A stretch of DNA of 64,000 nucleotides, taken from Flavobacteriaceae bacterium CRH (GTDB lineage: Bacteria > Bacteroidota > Bacteroidia > Flavobacteriales > Flavobacteriaceae). Positions 1-8,918 of this stretch are shown here, piece after piece. Made by a program: the position numbers and the translations under genes. The stretch covers positions 1-64,000 of the forward strand of contig LMAJ01000019.1 in NCBI GenBank assembly GCA_001507425.1, written 5' to 3'. Under the pieces are notes generated by a model that saw only the letters and a program-made list of their open reading frames with translations, did not search any database and was not told where the DNA came from. Within the stretch, counting starts at the first letter, position 1; the number at the start of each line of letters is the position of its first letter.

Positions 1-66
1 ATAAATTTTCTCTTAATCAATATTGCCTGTCAGTATTTCGGTGAACGTATATCGCTGTTGCGGGTG

Positions 67-96
67 CAAAAGTAGCACCTTTATTTACATTTACAA
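67..96 (-). promoter_or_regulatory. Predicted outward sigma-A type promoter
   Basis: Read on the minus strand, TTG (96-94) is followed after 19 bases by TACTTTTG (74-67), which fits the Bacteroidota consensus TTG-N17..23-TAnnTTTG. Transcription would leave the window to the left after a leader of at least 60 nt. The leader starts GCACCCGC, which reminded me of stable-RNA operon leaders in Flavobacteria; that link is only an impression. Confidence 0.5.
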
Positions 97-397
97 CCCT
101 TTTTATTATATAATTTACATCTTTTTTATAACTTTTTCTTAACGATCTGATAATGGCAAACTTAGCTTTTGACCTTTTTTGCGTTTTTTAAGAATTTTCT
201 GTAATGCCTTGTGGTTTTAGTATTTTTGCCTTTATCGTTTATACCTGTTTTATGGACTTCGCACATCCTTTGCCCCTTTTATCGTAACTCTTCAACATTG
301 TCCAAAACCTAATTTTTGGTGGGTTTTCTTCTTCACAGCGCAAGAATTGCTTTTTCCTTCTTATTCCATACTATAAATGCTTCTTATGAAAACTACT

Positions 398-479
398 GCC
401 CTAGCCCCGATAGTAGTGGAAATCCTTTTGTGCCGGGGTTCGGCACAAAAGATTGGAACGGATAGCGGGAAATAGCTCC
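398..479 (+). repeat. Dispersed structured repeat family A, copy 1
   Basis: About 82 bp, nearly identical to the reverse complement of 44380-44460. A central hairpin TTTTGTGCCG-GGGTT-CGGCACAAAA is enclosed by an outer pairing of CCCG (copy 1) or CCTG (copy 2) with CGGG or CAGG. This outer pair changes in a compensatory way between the copies. It lies downstream of the LolE-like gene, on the opposite strand. Confidence 0.75.
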
Positions 480-490
480 TTATTAAATCC

Positions 491-523
491 AAATCCCAAA
501 TCTTGAAATTCCAAATTCCAAAA
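491..523 (-). repeat. Dispersed repeat family G, copy 1
   Basis: On the minus strand it reads TTGGAATTTGGAATTTC and continues into a related A/T-rich tail. The same core occurs at 41082-41112 and 45739-45770. It is low in complexity but clearly repeated; function unknown. Confidence 0.5.
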
Positions 524-622
524 CTGTTGCTCATATAGGCTTCGACTTCGCTCAGCATGACAAATCGTGACTCTTATATATTATAGGCTGATTGCCTTTT
601 TATATATAAGTAGCAAAAAATA

Positions 623-654
623 AACCCGACGGGTTTTTGAAAAACTGTCGGGTT
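623..654 (-). terminator. Terminator of the LolE-like permease gene
   Basis: Inverted arms AACCCGAC (623-630) and GTCGGGTT (647-654) are followed on the minus strand by TATTTTTT. The hairpin lies 29 bp past the stop of the minus-strand permease gene. A smaller alternative stem (AACCCG/CGGGTT) is also possible. Confidence 0.7.
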
Positions 655-682
655 GAAATGAATATTATCTATTGAATGTAGC

Positions 683-1921
683 TTAATCGAAACGAATAGC
701 TTTTACCGGAGAAATTTTCGTTATTATATAAGAAGGAATTAAAAGCACTAAAAAACAAACTGTAATTGTTAGCAAATTAAGCAAGGCTACATAAACCCAA
801 TTTATATACACTGGCGCCTGGTTGACGTAGTAATTTTCAGGATTGAGCTGAACGATTCCAAATTGCTGCTGAATTAACAATAATGCAATTCCGATCAGAT
901 TACCCCAAAAGAGCCCTCTAAAAATTAGATAGAAGGCATTGTACAAAAATATTTTACGAACTGTCCAGTTATTTGCGCCCATCGCTTTTAGAATCCCGAT
1001 CATTTGTGTTCGCTCTAAAATTAGAACCAACAAAGCGACTATCATATTTATAGTTGCCACTGAAATCATAACGGCAAGAATAACGATTATGTTGAAATCG
1101 AAAAGTTGTAGCCAATCAAAAATATAACTGTACTTCTCGATTATGGTTTTGGTGTCTAAACTTGATGATGTTTGTTCGTAGATTTGATTGCCTGTAGTTT
1201 TGATATTATTAAAATCTTTTACAAAAACTTCGAATGCTCCTACTTGATCCGGTGTCCACTTATTGATTCTTTGAATATGACGAATATCTCCTATTATATA
1301 TGTCGCATCAAAATCCTGAAAACCTGAATTAAAAATGCCTGTAATTTTGAATCGGCGACTGTTTGGCATTTTGCCTTGCTCTTCTTTAATAAAAAAAGTA
1401 TTGAAATTATCGCCTACTTTTAAATTAAGTCGGTTAGCCAGAAACTGAGAAATTATGACTTCTTCGTTTATGGTTTTAGAGAAATCCGGCAATTTTCCTT
1501 GTACTAAATATTCTTTGATATTATTCCAATCATAATCTGCACCAACTCCTTTGAAAATTATTCCTTCAAAAGCATTCTCCGTTCTAATTATTCCTGCTTT
1601 ACTTGCAATAGCCTGAATGTGACTTACCTCAGGAACTGATTTAAAATTAGGATAAAAATCTTGTTTTTTGGAAATTGGGACTAATGTTACTTCTGAATTA
1701 TTATTATTATCATAATTGGAAATAATAACCTGACCGTTGAAAGCCGAAACTTTATCGCGTATCTTTTTCTGCAATCCTATTCCGGTCGCTACCGAAACTA
1801 ACATCATGATAATACCAATAGCAATAGCCGAAATGGCTATTTTGATAATTGGCGCCGAAATGCTGCTTTTATAATCTCTGGCAGTAATAAGTCTTTTGGC
1901 TATAAAATATTCTAAATTCAA
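683..1921 (-). CDS. LolE/LolC-like ABC transporter permease (FtsX family)
   Basis: This 412-residue inner-membrane protein has the layout of lipoprotein-release and MacB-type permeases: one membrane segment at about 24-46, a large periplasmic domain (about 50-270), then three C-terminal membrane segments. The cytoplasmic signature ERTQMIGILKAMGAN follows the second segment, as in FtsX-family permeases. Known members act with a LolD-type ATPase to move lipoproteins out of the inner membrane; no ATPase gene is present here, so the partner must lie elsewhere. The gene is monocistronic by position, with its own terminator at 623-654. The family assignment is firm; the exact substrate is inferred. 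Confidence 0.85.
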   Translation of the reverse strand: MNLEYFIAKRLITARDYKSSISAPIIKIAISAIAIGIIMMLVSVATGIGLQKKIRDKVSAFNGQVIISNYDNNNNSEVTLVPISKKQDFYPNFKSVPEVSHIQAIASKAGIIRTENAFEGIIFKGVGADYDWNNIKEYLVQGKLPDFSKTINEEVIISQFLANRLNLKVGDNFNTFFIKEEQGKMPNSRRFKITGIFNSGFQDFDATYIIGDIRHIQRINKWTPDQVGAFEVFVKDFNNIKTTGNQIYEQTSSSLDTKTIIEKYSYIFDWLQLFDFNIIVILAVMISVATINMIVALLVLILERTQMIGILKAMGANNWTVRKIFLYNAFYLIFRGLFWGNLIGIALLLIQQQFGIVQLNPENYYVNQAPVYINWVYVALLNLLTITVCFLVLLIPSYIITKISPVKAIRFD

Positions 1922-2037
1922 ATTATGATTGTCTTATGTTGATTTATTAGTTTCGTTTACTTTGGTATAATTCAAAATTACATTTAAAAAACCAAAAAAG
2001 AATTGTTCTTAAAAACAATTGCATAATATTTAAGCAT

Positions 2038-2532
2038 CTATAAAGGAAACTTTTTTTTCATTTCTTCGACTATATTATAAGCTGCCGGACAGATTGCAAC
2101 ATTTTTTAATGTAAGATCTGTAATTTGATGGAACTTTTTTCGATCTGTATGCGGAAATTCCCTGCATGCTTTTGGACGAACATCATAAATCATGCAGTAA
2201 TTCTCATTATCTAAAAAAGTACACGGAACGCTTTGCAAAACATAATCCTTGTCTTCATCGATTCTGAGATATTGCTCGATAAACTGCTGTGGCTTTTGTC
2301 TGAAAGATTTTGAAATTCTCTCAATATCGGCCAAAGTAAATAACGGCCCGGTTGTTTTACAACAATTGGCACACTGCAAACAATCTGTTTTTTTAAATTC
2401 GGCGTCATGTAAATCCTGCATGACGTAATCTAAATTTTTAGGCTGTTTCTTTTTCAGCTTATCAAAATACTTTTTATTTTCGATATGCTTATCTTTGGCT
2501 AACTTATTTAAGTTATTTAAAATCTGTTTCAA
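2038..2532 (-). CDS. YkgJ-family cysteine-cluster protein
   Basis: This 164-residue soluble protein has the YkgJ-type cysteine pattern: C51-x2-C54-x2-CC (57-58), then C104, C113, C123 in the motif YDVRPKACREFPH, and C148. Members are predicted to bind zinc or an Fe-S cluster, and their reaction is unknown. No signal peptide is seen. The gene is followed in the same direction by the permease gene after about 115 bp. A -10-like element (TAATTTTG) lies just upstream at 2555-2562. The family call is confident; the function is not known. Confidence 0.8.
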   Translation of the reverse strand: MKQILNNLNKLAKDKHIENKKYFDKLKKKQPKNLDYVMQDLHDAEFKKTDCLQCANCCKTTGPLFTLADIERISKSFRQKPQQFIEQYLRIDEDKDYVLQSVPCTFLDNENYCMIYDVRPKACREFPHTDRKKFHQITDLTLKNVAICPAAYNIVEEMKKKFPL

Positions 2533-2554
2533 GTTTAAAATTTAAGTTGATCTG

Positions 2555-2562
2555 CAAAATTA
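2555..2562 (-). promoter_or_regulatory. Predicted -7 element of the YkgJ-family gene
   Basis: The minus strand reads TAATTTTG, matching TAnnTTTG, 23 bp before the start codon. I see no clear TTG at the usual distance. The flanking sequence also holds a loose inverted repeat (CAAGTTTAAA with TTTAAACTTG). Confidence 0.4.
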
Positions 2563-2605
2563 AACAACTTTAAACTTGAAACCTTAAACTTTGAACTAAA
2601 TTACG

Positions 2606-3313
2606 ATGAAAGATCTTTTTGGGAAAGCCATGTACGATTTCCAGACCAATAATTCACCTGAAGATATTATTACCGAAACTTCAATTTCTGAAGAAGATGA
2701 AATGAGTGTTGCTTATTTATTTCGCGCCTATAATGAAATGCCAAAAATTGAACAAAAGGCATTGCAATTAGCTCATGGAAAAACGCTGGATGTTGGCTGC
2801 GGTGCGGGAAGTCATAGCTTATCGTTGCAAAATGATCGAGATTTAGACGTTACTTCTATCGATATTTCTGAAAAAGCTATTGAAACTTGTAAACTTCGCG
2901 GTGTAAAAAATGCCAAAGTGCAAAATTTACTGGATCTGGAAGAAGAAAAATTTGACACCATTTTATTATTGATGAATGGGGTTGGAATTTTTGGGAAATT
3001 AGAAAACTGCAATACTTTTTTATCTAAATTAAAATCATCACTAAATCCTGGTGGACAAATTTTATTAGACAGTTCTGATATTATTTACATGTTTGATGAA
3101 GATGAAGACGGTGGAAAATGGATTCCGTCGAATAATGATTATTATGGAGAGCTTACTTTTAATATTTCTTATAAGGGCGAAAAAGAAGAAACTTTTGACT
3201 GGCTTTATCTAGATTATAATACGCTACAAAATGCGGCAATTGCAAATGGCTTAAAATGTGAACTCGTTTTAGAAGGAGAACATTATGATTATTTGGCTAA
3301 ACTTTCGATATAA
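2606..3313 (+). CDS. Class I SAM-dependent methyltransferase
   Basis: A 235-residue protein with the SAM-binding motif I TLDVGCGAGSHSLSL (from residue 60), an acidic motif near DVTSIDISEKAIE (motif II) and the motif NPGGQILLDSS further on. This is the usual Rossmann-fold methyltransferase core. The substrate cannot be told from the sequence. The next gene starts 18 bp downstream on the same strand, so the two are probably cotranscribed. The upstream gene is divergent, with a gap of about 70 bp. Confidence 0.85.
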   Translation: MKDLFGKAMYDFQTNNSPEDIITETSISEEDEMSVAYLFRAYNEMPKIEQKALQLAHGKTLDVGCGAGSHSLSLQNDRDLDVTSIDISEKAIETCKLRGVKNAKVQNLLDLEEEKFDTILLLMNGVGIFGKLENCNTFLSKLKSSLNPGGQILLDSSDIIYMFDEDEDGGKWIPSNNDYYGELTFNISYKGEKEETFDWLYLDYNTLQNAAIANGLKCELVLEGEHYDYLAKLSI

Positions 3314-3331
3314 ATTAAAAAATCCAGCATC

Positions 3332-3877
3332 ATGGAAGAATTCGATTTAGAAAAATTAAAATATCCGATAGGCAAATTTGAAATTCCGACAGCTTATACA
3401 ACTAATTATATTGCCGATAAAATTCAAATCATCGAATCTTTTCCGGAAAAGCTGAAAAAAGAAACAATTTATTTAACGGATCAACAACTTAACACGCCAT
3501 ACAGACCCGGCGGATGGACGGTTCGACAAGTAATTCATCATTGCGCCGAAAGCCATATGAATTGCTTTATTAGATTAAAATGGGCTTTAACGGAAAAAAA
3601 TCCGGTTATTAAAGCTTATGATGAAACTTTATGGGCTGAATTATCAGATGATTTAAATATGCCTATTCAGCCAACCATATCTTTATTGGAAGGTTTGCAT
3701 TTTAGACTGGCATATCTCATGAAAAATCTTTCTCAAACTGAACTCGAAAAATCATTTATTCATCCGGAAAATAATTCAGAGTACAGAATTAAACAGATTA
3801 TAGGAAGTTATGCATGGCATGGAGAACATCATTTAGCTCATATTACCAATTTAAAAAAATATAAAAACTGGGAATAA
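3332..3877 (+). CDS. DinB/YfiT-like putative metal-dependent transferase
   Basis: 181 residues of the DinB four-helix superfamily, closest in pattern to YfiT/BstA. The segment YRPGGWTVRQVIHHCAESH and the late motif WHGEHHLAHI supply the three histidines expected for the metal site. YfiT-type proteins are putative bacillithiol S-transferases or metal-dependent hydrolases. The bacillithiol link is inference from the family, since no bacillithiol synthesis gene is in the window. It is the second gene of a likely two-gene unit with the methyltransferase and ends at a strong shared terminator. Confidence 0.8.
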   Translation: MEEFDLEKLKYPIGKFEIPTAYTTNYIADKIQIIESFPEKLKKETIYLTDQQLNTPYRPGGWTVRQVIHHCAESHMNCFIRLKWALTEKNPVIKAYDETLWAELSDDLNMPIQPTISLLEGLHFRLAYLMKNLSQTELEKSFIHPENNSEYRIKQIIGSYAWHGEHHLAHITNLKKYKNWE

Positions 3878-3891
3878 TTTTTATGATGTGT

Positions 3892-3940
3892 AATAAAAGC
3901 AAAAAAGTCTCTTTATGAAAGAGACTTTTTTGCTTTTATT
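3892..3940. terminator. Bidirectional terminator between convergent genes
   Basis: Near-perfect palindrome: AAGTCTCTTT-ATG-AAAGAGACTT flanked by A and T tracts that themselves pair, with arms reaching 3892 and 3940. It serves the DinB-like gene (plus) and queE (minus, ending at 3942). Confidence 0.85.
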
Positions 3941-3941
3941 G

Positions 3942-4574
3942 TTAAGGTATATTTAAATACTTATGTGTTTGCAATGAAACACGCCATTTTGGATTATTCA
4001 TTACATAATCGACAATTAGCGGAGTCATTTCTTCTTTTTTACTCCATTCAGGCTGAAGAAACAAAATAGCATTTTTATTTACGAGTTCAGCTTGTTCTTC
4101 TGCAAAAATAAAATCGTGTTTATTGTAAATAATCACTTTTAACTCATGTGCATTATCATATACGGTTTGAGTGGGTAATTTATTCTTTTTAGGTGAAAGA
4201 CAAATCCAATCCCAAATTCCTGTAAGCGGATAAGCACCAGAAGTTTCAATATGAACTTTTAAATTTTTATTTTTTAATTCCTGAGTCAATAAGGACATAT
4301 CCCAGGTTAAAGGCTCACCTCCTGTTATTACAACAGTATCTGCATATTGCGAAGCATTATTAACAATTAAATCAACACTTGTTGGAGGGTGCAATTCTGC
4401 GTTCCAACTTTCCTTCACATCACACCAGTGACAACCTACGTCACATCCACCAATTCTAATAAAGTAAGCGGCAGTTCCTGTATGAAATCCTTCTCCCTGA
4501 ATGGTGTAAAATTCTTCCATTAAAGGCAACATGGCTCCCTTATTTACTTCTAATTGTATTTCTTTTGATAACAT
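3942..4574 (-). CDS. queE: 7-carboxy-7-deazaguanine synthase QueE
   Basis: A 210-residue radical SAM enzyme that converts 6-carboxytetrahydropterin to 7-carboxy-7-deazaguanine in queuosine (preQ0) synthesis. The N-terminal motif EEFYTIQGEGFHTG is typical of QueE. The cluster-binding cysteines are C44, C48 and C51 (CDVGCHWC), followed by the VITGGEPLTW SAM-binding motif. The window also encodes QueA (31486-32535), a later enzyme of the same tRNA modification route. The start at 4574 is supported by a promoter 18 bp upstream. Confidence 0.93.
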   Translation of the reverse strand: MLSKEIQLEVNKGAMLPLMEEFYTIQGEGFHTGTAAYFIRIGGCDVGCHWCDVKESWNAELHPPTSVDLIVNNASQYADTVVITGGEPLTWDMSLLTQELKNKNLKVHIETSGAYPLTGIWDWICLSPKKNKLPTQTVYDNAHELKVIIYNKHDFIFAEEQAELVNKNAILFLQPEWSKKEEMTPLIVDYVMNNPKWRVSLQTHKYLNIP

Positions 4575-4591
4575 TACTTCATTTTAAAGTG

Positions 4592-4619
4592 CAAAGATAG
4601 TCATTTAAATACGGAACAA
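4592..4619 (-). promoter_or_regulatory. Predicted sigma-A type promoter of queE
   Basis: On the minus strand TTG (4619-4617) is separated by 17 bases from TATCTTTG (4599-4592). The start codon of queE follows 18 bp later, giving a very short leader without a Shine-Dalgarno sequence. Confidence 0.6.
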
Positions 4620-4620
4620 A

Positions 4621-4653
4621 AAAAACGGATAGTTCAAAGAACTATCCGTTTTT
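4621..4653. terminator. Terminator after the TPR protein gene
   Basis: Perfect 15-bp stem, AAAAACGGATAGTTC (4621-4635) with GAACTATCCGTTTTT (4639-4653), loop AAA. The run of U on the minus strand ends transcription of the exbB-to-TPR operon. Confidence 0.85.
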
Positions 4654-4674
4654 AATTTAGTTATAAAACTAATC

Positions 4675-6342
4675 TTATTTTAAAGCTTTCACAGATTGTG
4701 CAGCATAAGTATTTGCAGGATCTAAAACTAAAGTTTTATTGAAGTATTCAACTGCTTTAGCTTTATCAGTATTAGCATAACTAGCTCCGATACTATTGTA
4801 AGCTTCAACTATTTTTTTAACTGTAGCAGGTTTCGCTAATTCTTCTGCACCTTTTGCAGTTGTTTTAGTTACATACTCTTCGTAATTTTTAATAATTAAA
4901 TCGTCTTTTTCTAACAAGTTATTGATTCTTCCTTTGTATAAGTAAGCTTCGTCATAAGTAGGAGAAGCAATTAAAACTTTGTCAAAAGCTTCTTCTGCTT
5001 TAGCTAATGCAGCAGCATCTGCAGCACCTTTTCCTTTACTTGCATTTGCATAATATAATGAAATACCATAATAAACATTGTCATCTAAATAATTTTTAGA
5101 TTCTTTGTTGTTAGCTCCAAGTTCAAAAATAGTAGATGCCTGTGCAAATTGTTTTTTACCAAATAATGCTTTTCCAAAATCAGCAAGTTCTTCAACTACT
5201 AAAGGCTCTAATTCAATTGCTTTTTTGATATCAGCAAGACCAGCATCAAATGCAGCTTGATCAACAATACCTTCAGCATTAGTTCCTTTTTTAATTTTAG
5301 ATAATCCTAAATATAAATAATCTCTACCAATTACTTTATTTGTAGGCACTTTCATAAAATCTTCAATAGATTTAATTGCTACATCTACATTACCATTTTC
5401 ATAAGCAGCATATCCTAAATATCTGTAAATTCTTGGATTTACTTTATCTTCAGCAATCATTTTATTTGCTACAACTTCAAGATTTTTATAATCTTTTACT
5501 AAGATTAAGAAATCAGCGTGACGCATTTTAGAATCTAATGAATAATCTGTAAGGCTTAAGTATTTTTCGTAATTTGTAATTGCATTTTGCAAATTAACCT
5601 TAGCTGTAGATGGTTTATTTCTTCCCCATTTGTAATATGTTTCAGCCAATTCTCTGTAAACCGGTCCGTAATTAGCATCTAATGCAATAACTTCATTAAA
5701 AGATTTAATTGCTTCTTCATAAGATTTAGCTCCTTTTAACAGAACTCCTAATTGCATTTTCGCTCTTAAAAGTGTTGGATCAGCTGTAAATGCATCACGA
5801 TATGCTTTATATGCATCATTTTGGTTATTTGCTCCATAGTATGCATCACCAATTGTTAAAAGTGCCTGAGCATTTTGAGGTTCAATAGCTAATGCTTTTT
5901 GCAAAGTCGTAACTGCAGACTTGTAATCAGGATTCGTTGAGTTGATGTAAGCTTTACCTATATAAATAAATTCATTTACATCTTTACGTTTAATATCTTT
6001 TGTTGCTAAAGCAAAATTTGCCTGAGCGCCGGCAGTATTTTTACTATCAAGATCTAGCTGACCTAATCCAATATAGTTTAAGTTTTTCTTATCTGAGGCT
6101 TCAATTCCGTTTAAGTAATAAATTTTAGCAGAATCGACTATAGCCTGATTCAAATATACATTACCTAAAACAAAATTTGCTTCACCGTCAGATGGTTTTG
6201 CCTTGATAATTGACTTAAGCAAAGATTTTGCTTTTTGAAATTGTTCCGCATCGATTGCCTTTTTGGCCTGGTTTATATCCTGCGCATTAGCTGCAGATGC
6301 CGAAGCGATCATAGCAAGGCTAAAAATTTTAAATTTATTCAT
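4675..6342 (-). CDS. Secreted tetratricopeptide-repeat protein
   Basis: This 555-residue protein starts with a signal peptide (to about residue 20, ending ANAQ). The rest is largely tandem TPR-like helical pairs, for example around residues 20-90, 145-230 and 440-555 (LDPANTYAAQSVKALK at the end). TPR proteins are protein-interaction scaffolds. It is the last gene of the exbB-exbD-exbD-tonB unit, 11 bp after the PstS-like gene, which suggests a periplasmic role linked to TonB energy transduction. That role is inferred only from operon position. Confidence 0.8.
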   Translation of the reverse strand: MNKFKIFSLAMIASASAANAQDINQAKKAIDAEQFQKAKSLLKSIIKAKPSDGEANFVLGNVYLNQAIVDSAKIYYLNGIEASDKKNLNYIGLGQLDLDSKNTAGAQANFALATKDIKRKDVNEFIYIGKAYINSTNPDYKSAVTTLQKALAIEPQNAQALLTIGDAYYGANNQNDAYKAYRDAFTADPTLLRAKMQLGVLLKGAKSYEEAIKSFNEVIALDANYGPVYRELAETYYKWGRNKPSTAKVNLQNAITNYEKYLSLTDYSLDSKMRHADFLILVKDYKNLEVVANKMIAEDKVNPRIYRYLGYAAYENGNVDVAIKSIEDFMKVPTNKVIGRDYLYLGLSKIKKGTNAEGIVDQAAFDAGLADIKKAIELEPLVVEELADFGKALFGKKQFAQASTIFELGANNKESKNYLDDNVYYGISLYYANASKGKGAADAAALAKAEEAFDKVLIASPTYDEAYLYKGRINNLLEKDDLIIKNYEEYVTKTTAKGAEELAKPATVKKIVEAYNSIGASYANTDKAKAVEYFNKTLVLDPANTYAAQSVKALK

Positions 6343-6353
6343 CTTTGTAGTAA

Positions 6354-7277
6354 TTAATTTTCTTTATCGTTTATAATTTGACTTCTAATTTGTATTTTTC
6401 TTCCTGGAGTCCTAATGGGTAATAATCCAGATTTTAAAACTATTCTTTGCCCAATGTCGCCGGAAATGAACGAAGCAAACCCCATTCCTAATCCAGTGTA
6501 ACCCTGGCAATTTATAATAAACAAATCACGTGCCAAAGGATATTTCAATTCAGCAAGATCATTTTGTGTTGGGCTGTAGTACTTATCGTCTTTTAGTCCT
6601 TTTACACTTAATACATTTATTTTTTTAATAAGTTCGGCTACGTTTGAAGAGGGTTGCGACAACCAATTTACTCCAACTACACCAACCATTCCATCATTTT
6701 CAGAAACAAATTTAATAACTTCTTCGTTTGTTTTAAATGAAAAAACACCGTTAGCAGGAATTTCTTTAACTTTTGCCAAATCTTTCATGTAACGCACTGT
6801 ACTTGAATTCGGATTATCAAAAACTAATCCCTTAATTCGAGGATCTGATTTACCTTGCATAAAATCGATTACAGATTTTAACGCAATAAGTGTATCATTA
6901 TTGTTTTTGTTTGCAATCAATGCAATTGCGTCTGTTGCAAAGGGTGTAACTCTGGGATTAATTTTACTCTTTGCAAATTTATCCTTTTCTTCCTGAGTTA
7001 AATCTCTTGTGGTTATAACAACTTTTGCTTTTTGATTTATAAGATCGTTAATTAACTCTGCTTCAGATTTTGTTTTAATTGAAATTTTAGCATCGTATGT
7101 CCCTTCAAAAACAGCAACCTGATCTTCAACAATAGGCTTAACTGTTTCATCAACGGTTATTTCAATTGAACCTTTTAAAATTGATTCTTTATCAGATTGA
7201 TTCTTGCTTTTTTGGTTACACATGGCAAACAAAAAAACAAAAACAACTAATCCGAAAACTTTACCATACTTCAACAT
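6354..7277 (-). CDS. PstS-like phosphate-binding lipoprotein
   Basis: 307 residues with a lipoprotein signal (VFLFAMC, Cys at about 20) and a periplasmic binding protein fold of the PstS type. Clues are ITVDETVKPIVEDQV near the start, TTRDLTQEE, and a C-terminal segment INCQGYTGLGMGFASFISGDIGQ. No pst transporter genes are nearby. Its place between tonB and the TPR gene, with 2-bp spacing from the small membrane protein, suggests it works with the TonB system rather than as a classical ABC transporter subunit. Ligand unknown. Confidence 0.75.
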   Translation of the reverse strand: MLKYGKVFGLVVFVFLFAMCNQKSKNQSDKESILKGSIEITVDETVKPIVEDQVAVFEGTYDAKISIKTKSEAELINDLINQKAKVVITTRDLTQEEKDKFAKSKINPRVTPFATDAIALIANKNNNDTLIALKSVIDFMQGKSDPRIKGLVFDNPNSSTVRYMKDLAKVKEIPANGVFSFKTNEEVIKFVSENDGMVGVVGVNWLSQPSSNVAELIKKINVLSVKGLKDDKYYSPTQNDLAELKYPLARDLFIINCQGYTGLGMGFASFISGDIGQRIVLKSGLLPIRTPGRKIQIRSQIINDKEN

Positions 7278-7279
7278 AA

Positions 7280-7510
7280 CTATTCTGAATTTGAATTAAT
7301 TAATCGCAAAAAGCGGATTCCTGAATACACTATTAATAAAATTCCAAAAGCGTATCTGTACATTGGATCCATGTTTAATGGTAATTTCTTCCAAAACATA
7401 ATCATTAAACCAAGCACAAGATAAATTAAAAAAAACAGTATTCCTAAAACAAGAAGAAATCGCTCTTTGAGCGATTTCTTCTGAATATTATTAAGCATAT
7501 CTTTTAACAT
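7280..7510 (-). CDS. Small two-helix membrane protein
   Basis: 76 residues with two hydrophobic segments (about 17-37 and 47-64) and no recognised domain. Its start overlaps the tonB stop at 7510 and it ends 2 bp before the PstS-like gene, so it is translationally coupled within the operon. Function unknown; presumably an inner-membrane accessory of the TonB complex. Confidence 0.65.
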   Translation of the reverse strand: MLKDMLNNIQKKSLKERFLLVLGILFFLIYLVLGLMIMFWKKLPLNMDPMYRYAFGILLIVYSGIRFLRLINSNSE

Positions 7511-8310
7511 TATTCTGCAGATTGAATAGTAATAGGCAGAGAGTAAAGAACCCTAACTTTTTTACCATTTTGCTCGCCGGGAGTCCATTTTGGACATTTT
7601 TTAAGAACACGAATTGCTTCTGCTCCTGTACCGTAACCGATATCCCTTAAAACTTTAATGTCGGTTAATGAACCGTCTTTTTCAACTACAAAAGTAACGT
7701 AAACTTTACCTTTTAAACCTTCTTCTTCCGGAGTCTTGTAATTGTTTCCTACGAATTTGTAGAATTTTTCAATTCCTCCAGGGAAATCTGGTTTTACCTC
7801 GATACCAGCAGTATTATAAACGTTGTTATCTTCCTGAATGATTTCGGTAACTGGTCCTTTTCCAACTGGCTCATCCACAGTTAAAACTGCATCCGGATCT
7901 CCTTTGATAGTTTCTGAACCAATTTTTTTCTCTTTCAGATCCACAATTTTTGGTGGCTCCTCTGTGATTTCCTCAGTTCTAGCAACAACAGGCTTCACAA
8001 ATTTCACCTGATCCACTTTTGGCGGAGGTGGCGGAGGTGGCGGAGTGTTCGGTTTAATCACCTCTTTCTTTGGAGGTAATTTTATAGTGGTCAGTTTAAT
8101 ATCGTTATTCTCTACATCATCACCAGAATTTGGTAGAAAACTTGCAATAAGTGGTGCTGCAACAGCAAGAGCGAAAATAACAGAACCAATGATAAGTGCT
8201 TTTACCGTAGTTTTATTATTTGATTTTCTTAACTCATATGCACCATATATCTTATTACGTCCTTCGAATACGATATCAAGCCACTGATTTTTAATTATAT
8301 CTAATTTCAT
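7510..8310 (-). CDS. tonB: TonB energy transducer
   Basis: 266 residues: a cytoplasmic start, one membrane segment (about 38-57), a proline-rich periplasmic spacer (PPPPPPPPK, then many P/E/V residues) and a C-terminal TonB domain (about 175-266) with KVYVTFVVEKDGSLTDIKVLRDIGYG. It links the proton motive force captured by ExbB/ExbD to outer-membrane TonB-dependent receptors. It is the fourth gene of the operon, 40 bp after the second exbD. Confidence 0.9.
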   Translation of the reverse strand: MKLDIIKNQWLDIVFEGRNKIYGAYELRKSNNKTTVKALIIGSVIFALAVAAPLIASFLPNSGDDVENNDIKLTTIKLPPKKEVIKPNTPPPPPPPPKVDQVKFVKPVVARTEEITEEPPKIVDLKEKKIGSETIKGDPDAVLTVDEPVGKGPVTEIIQEDNNVYNTAGIEVKPDFPGGIEKFYKFVGNNYKTPEEEGLKGKVYVTFVVEKDGSLTDIKVLRDIGYGTGAEAIRVLKKCPKWTPGEQNGKKVRVLYSLPITIQSAE

Positions 8311-8350
8311 ATTTCTTGATTATTAGGTTATTGACTAAACAAGATTGCTC

Positions 8351-8899
8351 TTATTTTTTCTCTAACAATTCTGTTTCTTTAGGTAGAAAATCATTCACAA
8401 TTGCATAAGTTGCAACTCCTGTAATAGCCATTTCATCTAAAACGTCTACTAGGTTTTTGTAATTTGATTTCTTGCCCGGCTTGATGATAACAATAATTCC
8501 CTTTCCTTTATCTCCAGTATATTCAACTACAGATTTTTTGCGAGATAACAATTCTTTACGAATACCGTCTTTCCCATAAGCAATATCTTTAGGACCGGCA
8601 ATAGGAGAATCCAATAATCCCATATAATAAACAAGTTTATTATTCTCACCCATCATAATAGTCATAGTACGTTTTTCATCAACTTTTATGTCCTTATTTT
8701 TGGTCTCATCCTCATCTTTATCTGGCAAACCTAAACTCATCGATTGAGGTTTTGACAACGTAGTAGTTAACATAAAGAACGTGATCAATAAGAATGCTAA
8801 ATCTACCATCGCAGTTAAATCTACTTTAGAGTTTTGCTTTTTACTTCTTACCTTTCCACCTTTTCCGCCACCACCGTCGCCGGTATTTAATTCAGCCAT
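8351..8899 (-). CDS. exbD: ExbD/TolR family protein (second copy)
   Basis: 182 residues. A cytoplasmic basic start with glycine-rich GDGGGGKGGK precedes KVDLTAMVDLAFLLITFFMLTTTL, the single membrane helix with the conserved Asp that carries protons in ExbD. The periplasmic part follows. Two different ExbD proteins in one operon is the usual arrangement in Flavobacteria. It lies 19 bp after the first exbD. Confidence 0.9.
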   Translation of the reverse strand: MAELNTGDGGGGKGGKVRSKKQNSKVDLTAMVDLAFLLITFFMLTTTLSKPQSMSLGLPDKDEDETKNKDIKVDEKRTMTIMMGENNKLVYYMGLLDSPIAGPKDIAYGKDGIRKELLSRKKSVVEYTGDKGKGIIVIIKPGKKSNYKNLVDVLDEMAITGVATYAIVNDFLPKETELLEKK

Positions 8900-8918
8900 T
8901 TTAGTGTATGTTTTTTAA

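Larger units (their letters stand above)
1..682. other. Gene-free left end of the window
   Basis: No convincing gene lies here. The stretch holds a leftward promoter near 67-96, a family A structured repeat (398-479), a family G repeat (491-523), a short fragment resembling common flavobacterial palindromes near 541-562, and the terminator of the permease gene at 623-654. The single longer ORF (361-558, minus) runs through the two repeats and is treated as spurious. The segment 120-390 is T-rich on the plus strand and shows nothing I can name. Confidence 0.6.

Noticed and set aside
361..558. 65-codon ORF on the minus strand
   Set aside because: It is made of family A and family G repeats; no domain, signal or conserved feature.
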